NCBI GenBank assembly: GCA_014529385.2
Contig: CM043943.1
Span: 103,142,355-103,206,354, forward strand
Reading direction: 5' to 3'
Source of the DNA: Adiantum capillus-veneris
Taxonomy: Eukaryota > Streptophyta > Polypodiopsida > Polypodiales > Pteridaceae
DNA: 64,000 nucleotides
The notes below the pieces were generated by a model. It did not search any database and had not been told where the DNA came from. It saw only the letters and a program-made list of their open reading frames with translations. Below, piece by piece: positions 60,492 to 64,000 of the stretch. The translations under genes and the position numbers were made by a program. How positions within the stretch are numbered: position 1 is the first letter of the stretch; the number at the start of each line of letters is the position of its first letter.

Positions 60492-63400
60492 ATGGCAAGC
60501 AAAGGGGACTTTGAAGATGTATACACCTACAATATCTTACAGCTTAATGAGGATATGATAGCAGATGATGATGCTCTGCGATTTCCAGCAGTAAGGGCAG
60601 CCACACAAGCTTTAAAGAGAGTCAAGGAACTGAAGGGGAGCCCACCAGCAGAGATCTTAATAGTAGAAGAAGGCACTGACATGCTTGATTGGCTGGGTGC
60701 TTTTTTTGGCTTTCAGGCTGACAATGTCAGAAATCAACGTGAGCATGTGGTACTTTTGCTTGCTAACTATCAAATGCGCACGCAACCTCCTCCAGAGCCC
60801 ATGGATCGGCTGGACTGCAGTGCAGTTCAGTTGCTAAGGAAGAAATTGCTCAAGAATTACACAATGTGGTGCTCTTTCTTCCACAAGAAACCCAACCTCT
60901 GGCTTCCCAAGACGGCTCATACCATAGATGATCGCAGAGAGCTTCTCTACTCTTGTTTATACCTTCTTATATGGGGCGAAGCTGCCAATCTCCGATTCAT
61001 GCCCGAATGCCTCTGCTTTCTTTTTCACAACATGGCTAGAGAGCTGAACCACATTATTGAGTCTCCTATGGATGCGGAAACAGGAGATCCATTTCTTCCG
61101 TCTTCCTATGGCCCAAATGGATTCCTTAATAAGGTTGTTGAGCCCATTTACAGAGTTTTAAAAGCAGAGGCTGAAGCTTCTAATGATGGAAAATCCCCTC
61201 ATTCCGCTTGGCGAAATTATGATGATATGAATGAGTATTTCTGGTCGAAGAGATGTTTCAAGCAGCTGTCGTGGCCATTAAAGCAGTTTTCTAGCTACAT
61301 GGTGGCTCCGAAGAAGAGCAGCAGGAGGGTTCCTCTACTTCCAGGCCAGCAGAAGAAGGTGGGGAAGACGGGCTTTGTTGAGCAGCGTTCATTCTGGAAT
61401 ATATTTCGAAGCTTTGATCACCTGTGGATTGGCCTTATTCTCATGCTACAGGCCATGATGATTCTTGCTTTTAATGGAGATGGATTGCCATGGCATGTTT
61501 TATATGACAAAGATGTCTTAGCAGCTCTGCTGACTGTATTTATCACATGGTCCAGTTTACGATTAATGCAGGCGGTGCTGGATGCAGGGATGCAATACAG
61601 TTTAATCTCCTCAGAAACAAAACTTATTGGTATCCGGATGCTTCTAAAGATAGTGGTAGCGTCTGGGTGGACCACTGCATTTTCTGTATTGCTTGCTCGT
61701 ATTTGGATGCAAAGGGAGAAGGATCGGTCTTGGTCTGCAGAAGCAAATTTGCGAATGATTCAGTTTCTTGAAGCAGCTTCATTGTTCATATTACCTGAGG
61801 TTCTTGCAATCACTCTATTTGCCCTGCCTTGGATAAGGAATTTCATAGAGAAATCAGAATTTGGGGTCTTTCATGCTCTTACATGGTGGTTCCAGATAAG
61901 GCTATTTGTCGCTCGCGGCTTGCGTGAAGGTGTTATCGACAATTTGAAGTATACGATCTTCTGGCTGGTTGTCCTCTTTGCAAAATTCTCCTTCAGTTAC
62001 TTTCTGCAAGTTAGGCCCTTGGTAGAACCTACTCGACAGCTCTTGAATCTCCATGTAGAAGAATTTGAGTGGCATGAATTTTTCAGGAATCACAACAGAT
62101 TTGTTGTGGTTGTGCTTTGGGCACCAGTTGTCTCGATATATGCAATGGATTTGCAAATTTGGTACTCCATTGCCTCTTCCTTGGTAGGGGCAGCTGTTGG
62201 GCTCTTTGCACACATTGGGGAAATTCGGAATATTGAACAGCTCAAGTTGAGGTTTCCATTCTTTGCAAGTGCAGTTGCTTTCAATCTAATGCCAGAAGCT
62301 GGACGGCTTGTGAGTGAGGCCTTACCACATCATCGCCTTGTTGCTTTGTACAGAGACATGGTAAAGAGGGTGAAGCTTCGTTATGGGCTTGCGAAAGGGT
62401 ACACAAAGTATGAGAGAAGCTCTTTAGAGTCTTGGAAGTTTGCTCGACTCTGGAATGAGATCATATACCATTTTAGACAAGAAGATCTGGTAAGTGACCA
62501 TGAGGTAGAGCTACTAGAGATACCCATACCCCCTGTCTCTTGGAATGTGAGTGTCATGCAATGGCCCTCTGTGCTTCTGTCCAATGAGGTCCTTGTTGCC
62601 TTGGGGTTTGCCCGGGATTGGCAGGGCTCGGATGATCAGAAGTTGTGGGAGAAGATTTCAAAGAATGAATACAGGAAGTGTGCTGTTCTGGAGTCCTATG
62701 ATAGTTTCAAAAACTTCTTGTTGTTGATTCTCAAAGAAGATAGTAAGGAGTACACCATTGTTCAACACCTGTTTAAGGAGATTGAAACAGACATTGAGTT
62801 GAAACATTTCTGTGAAACTTACAAGGTGAATGAACTTGTCGAGGTTCATTCACGTGCTGTGGGTGTTGTCGAAGTTCTGTTGAACAAGCCAGGCTTGAAG
62901 GATATGCAGAAAGTGGTGGATGCTCTTCAAAATTTGTATGATGTGGTGATAAGAGATTTTCCATCACATAATCGCCACTATGAGTCCCTAAGAGTGGCTG
63001 GATTGGTGACCGAGCACAATAAACTTTTGTTTGTTGAGGCAGTTGATTTGCCTGATCCCACTGATGAGGTGTTTTTTCATAAGTTGAGAAGGCTGCACAC
63101 TACATTGAGCACTCGGGAAGCTTTGAATGATGTTCCTAAAAATCTGGATGCGAAGAGACGAATAGCATTTTTCAGCAACTCCCTTTTCATGAATATGCCC
63201 CATGCCCCTTCAGTAGAGCGAATGCTTGCTTTTAGTGTGCTTACTCCATACTACAGTGAGGATGTCGTGTACACCAAAGATCAGTTGAGAATCCCAAATG
63301 AAGATGGGGTAACAATTCTTTACTACCTACAGAGCATTTATCCAGATGAGTGGAGGAACTTCCTGGAGAGGATGGGCTTGAAAGAAAGTACCCAGCCTGA

Positions 63401-64000
63401 GGATGATCTTTGGGATGGCAAAGACATGGCGAGGCAGCTAAGGATGTGGGCTTCCCATAGGGGTCAAACATTATCCAGGACTGTCAGAGGAATGATGTAT
63501 TACCAGCGTGCTCTGGACATACTTGCACTACATGATGCTGAATCAGAAGCTGATTTCAAAGATGGGCAAGCCAATGCACGATTAGAGAGCTTAAGTGGCA
63601 GCCATAAGTCCTCAAGTAAGCGTAGCGCGACTGGTGCCTCTGCAAAGGGGGCAATGCCTAGGGCCAGATTAGCCAAAAAAGTAAAGATTAGGAAAGCGGT
63701 GGCTGGGCTGAAGTTCACATATGTTGTTGCATGTCAGATATATGGAGCTCATAAAGCCAAGAGGGATGTGAGGGCAGATGACATTCTGTTTCTTATGAAA
63801 ACTTATCCTGCCATGAGGGTAGCATATGTTGATGAAGTTTTGACGGGTCAGGACGTACAATATTACTCTGTGTTGGTCAAGTATGACACATATTTGGAAA
63901 AAGAGGTGGAGATCTACAGAATTCAACTTCCAGGTCCTCTCAAGCTTGGAGAGGGAAAGCCTGAAAATCAAAACCATGCCATCATTTTCACTCGAGGAGA
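60492..64000 (+). CDS. CALS: Callose synthase (1,3-beta-glucan synthase), 5' part
   Basis: A frame open for 1,169 codons to the window edge with no intron. Callose synthase builds 1,3-beta-glucan from UDP-glucose at the plasma membrane, for cell plates, pollen walls, plasmodesmata and wound plugs. The start is the ATG at 60,492 (MASKGDFEDVY). The FKS1-type N-terminal domain is clear (DRRELLYSCLYLLIWGEAAN near residue 146). A first membrane cluster spans about residues 308-570. The cytosolic catalytic region begins near 884 (RRIAFFSNSLFMNMP) and includes WASHRGQTLSRTVRGMMYYQ (about 982) and IQLPGPLKLGEGKPENQNHA (about 1,145). A Ser/Lys/Arg/Ala-rich linker lies near 1,030-1,065. The family is usually about 1,770-1,950 residues, so roughly 600 and the second membrane cluster lie beyond the edge. 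A long uninterrupted exon fits the CALS11/CALS12 (GSL1/GSL5) clade better than the many-exon clade; that subgroup is inference. Confidence 0.95.
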   Translation, partial: MASKGDFEDVYTYNILQLNEDMIADDDALRFPAVRAATQALKRVKELKGSPPAEILIVEEGTDMLDWLGAFFGFQADNVRNQREHVVLLLANYQMRTQPPPEPMDRLDCSAVQLLRKKLLKNYTMWCSFFHKKPNLWLPKTAHTIDDRRELLYSCLYLLIWGEAANLRFMPECLCFLFHNMARELNHIIESPMDAETGDPFLPSSYGPNGFLNKVVEPIYRVLKAEAEASNDGKSPHSAWRNYDDMNEYFWSKRCFKQLSWPLKQFSSYMVAPKKSSRRVPLLPGQQKKVGKTGFVEQRSFWNIFRSFDHLWIGLILMLQAMMILAFNGDGLPWHVLYDKDVLAALLTVFITWSSLRLMQAVLDAGMQYSLISSETKLIGIRMLLKIVVASGWTTAFSVLLARIWMQREKDRSWSAEANLRMIQFLEAASLFILPEVLAITLFALPWIRNFIEKSEFGVFHALTWWFQIRLFVARGLREGVIDNLKYTIFWLVVLFAKFSFSYFLQVRPLVEPTRQLLNLHVEEFEWHEFFRNHNRFVVVVLWAPVVSIYAMDLQIWYSIASSLVGAAVGLFAHIGEIRNIEQLKLRFPFFASAVAFNLMPEAGRLVSEALPHHRLVALYRDMVKRVKLRYGLAKGYTKYERSSLESWKFARLWNEIIYHFRQEDLVSDHEVELLEIPIPPVSWNVSVMQWPSVLLSNEVLVALGFARDWQGSDDQKLWEKISKNEYRKCAVLESYDSFKNFLLLILKEDSKEYTIVQHLFKEIETDIELKHFCETYKVNELVEVHSRAVGVVEVLLNKPGLKDMQKVVDALQNLYDVVIRDFPSHNRHYESLRVAGLVTEHNKLLFVEAVDLPDPTDEVFFHKLRRLHTTLSTREALNDVPKNLDAKRRIAFFSNSLFMNMPHAPSVERMLAFSVLTPYYSEDVVYTKDQLRIPNEDGVTILYYLQSIYPDEWRNFLERMGLKESTQPEDDLWDGKDMARQLRMWASHRGQTLSRTVRGMMYYQRALDILALHDAESEADFKDGQANARLESLSGSHKSSSKRSATGASAKGAMPRARLAKKVKIRKAVAGLKFTYVVACQIYGAHKAKRDVRADDILFLMKTYPAMRVAYVDEVLTGQDVQYYSVLVKYDTYLEKEVEIYRIQLPGPLKLGEGKPENQNHAIIFTRG

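Overview
The window looks like a stretch of a large, retrotransposon-rich land-plant genome. It carries plant-type Copia and Gypsy LTR retrotransposons with tRNA-iMet primer sites, GT-AG introns, and at the right end the first 1,169 codons of a plant callose synthase. Long (GT/AC)n and (GA/CT)n arrays are unusually common. A non-angiosperm vascular plant such as a fern would fit, but that is inference. Almost nothing from 1 to about 57 kb is host gene; it is transposon inserted into transposon.

Layout. 1-1,724: minus-strand Gypsy-like remnant (protease, leader, LTR). 1,785-2,216: small two-exon open frame. 2,516-3,190: foldback repeats. 3,551-5,865: unrecognised decayed minus-strand coding region. 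6,081-7,559: minus-strand gag-only LTR element interrupted by a 598-bp palindromic retroelement with a clean 5-bp target duplication. 9,111-11,610: 5' part of a Copia element. 14,903-23,411: decayed Copia 'A', itself carrying a 2.8-kb solo LTR (16,799-19,636), inside copy 1 of a dispersed repeat called R1 here. 26,590-27,095: 3' tail of an A-like Copia. 27,310-56,504: a pair of related LTRs in the same orientation with the same 5-bp duplication (CAATC), apparently bracketing 29 kb of nested material. Inside that span are satellite-like GA repeats, a CACTA/Tnp2-like DNA transposon with two intron-containing genes (33,150-38,987), a young nearly intact Copia 'B' (40,400-45,577), a mosaic Copia 'D' (46,005-51,285), a minus-strand non-autonomous LTR element (47,748-49,560) and R1 copy 2. 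From about 56.5 kb low-copy DNA begins and leads into the callose synthase gene (CDS from 60,492, running off the window).

How the parts relate. The insertions give a relative order. R1 copy 1 is older than Copia A, which is older than the solo LTR. The gag-only element is older than the palindromic insertion. Copia D is older than the 1.8-kb minus-strand element. Three insertions (solo LTR, palindromic element, 1.8-kb element) sit in reading frames that become continuous again when the insert and one target duplication are removed, which fixes their boundaries to the base. Several unrelated LTR families carry a long dinucleotide microsatellite a short way downstream of their TATA box, so retrotransposition itself is probably spreading microsatellites here. 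The least described objects are the palindromic U5-U5 retroelement, the mosaic Copia D and the two-gene CACTA-like transposon.
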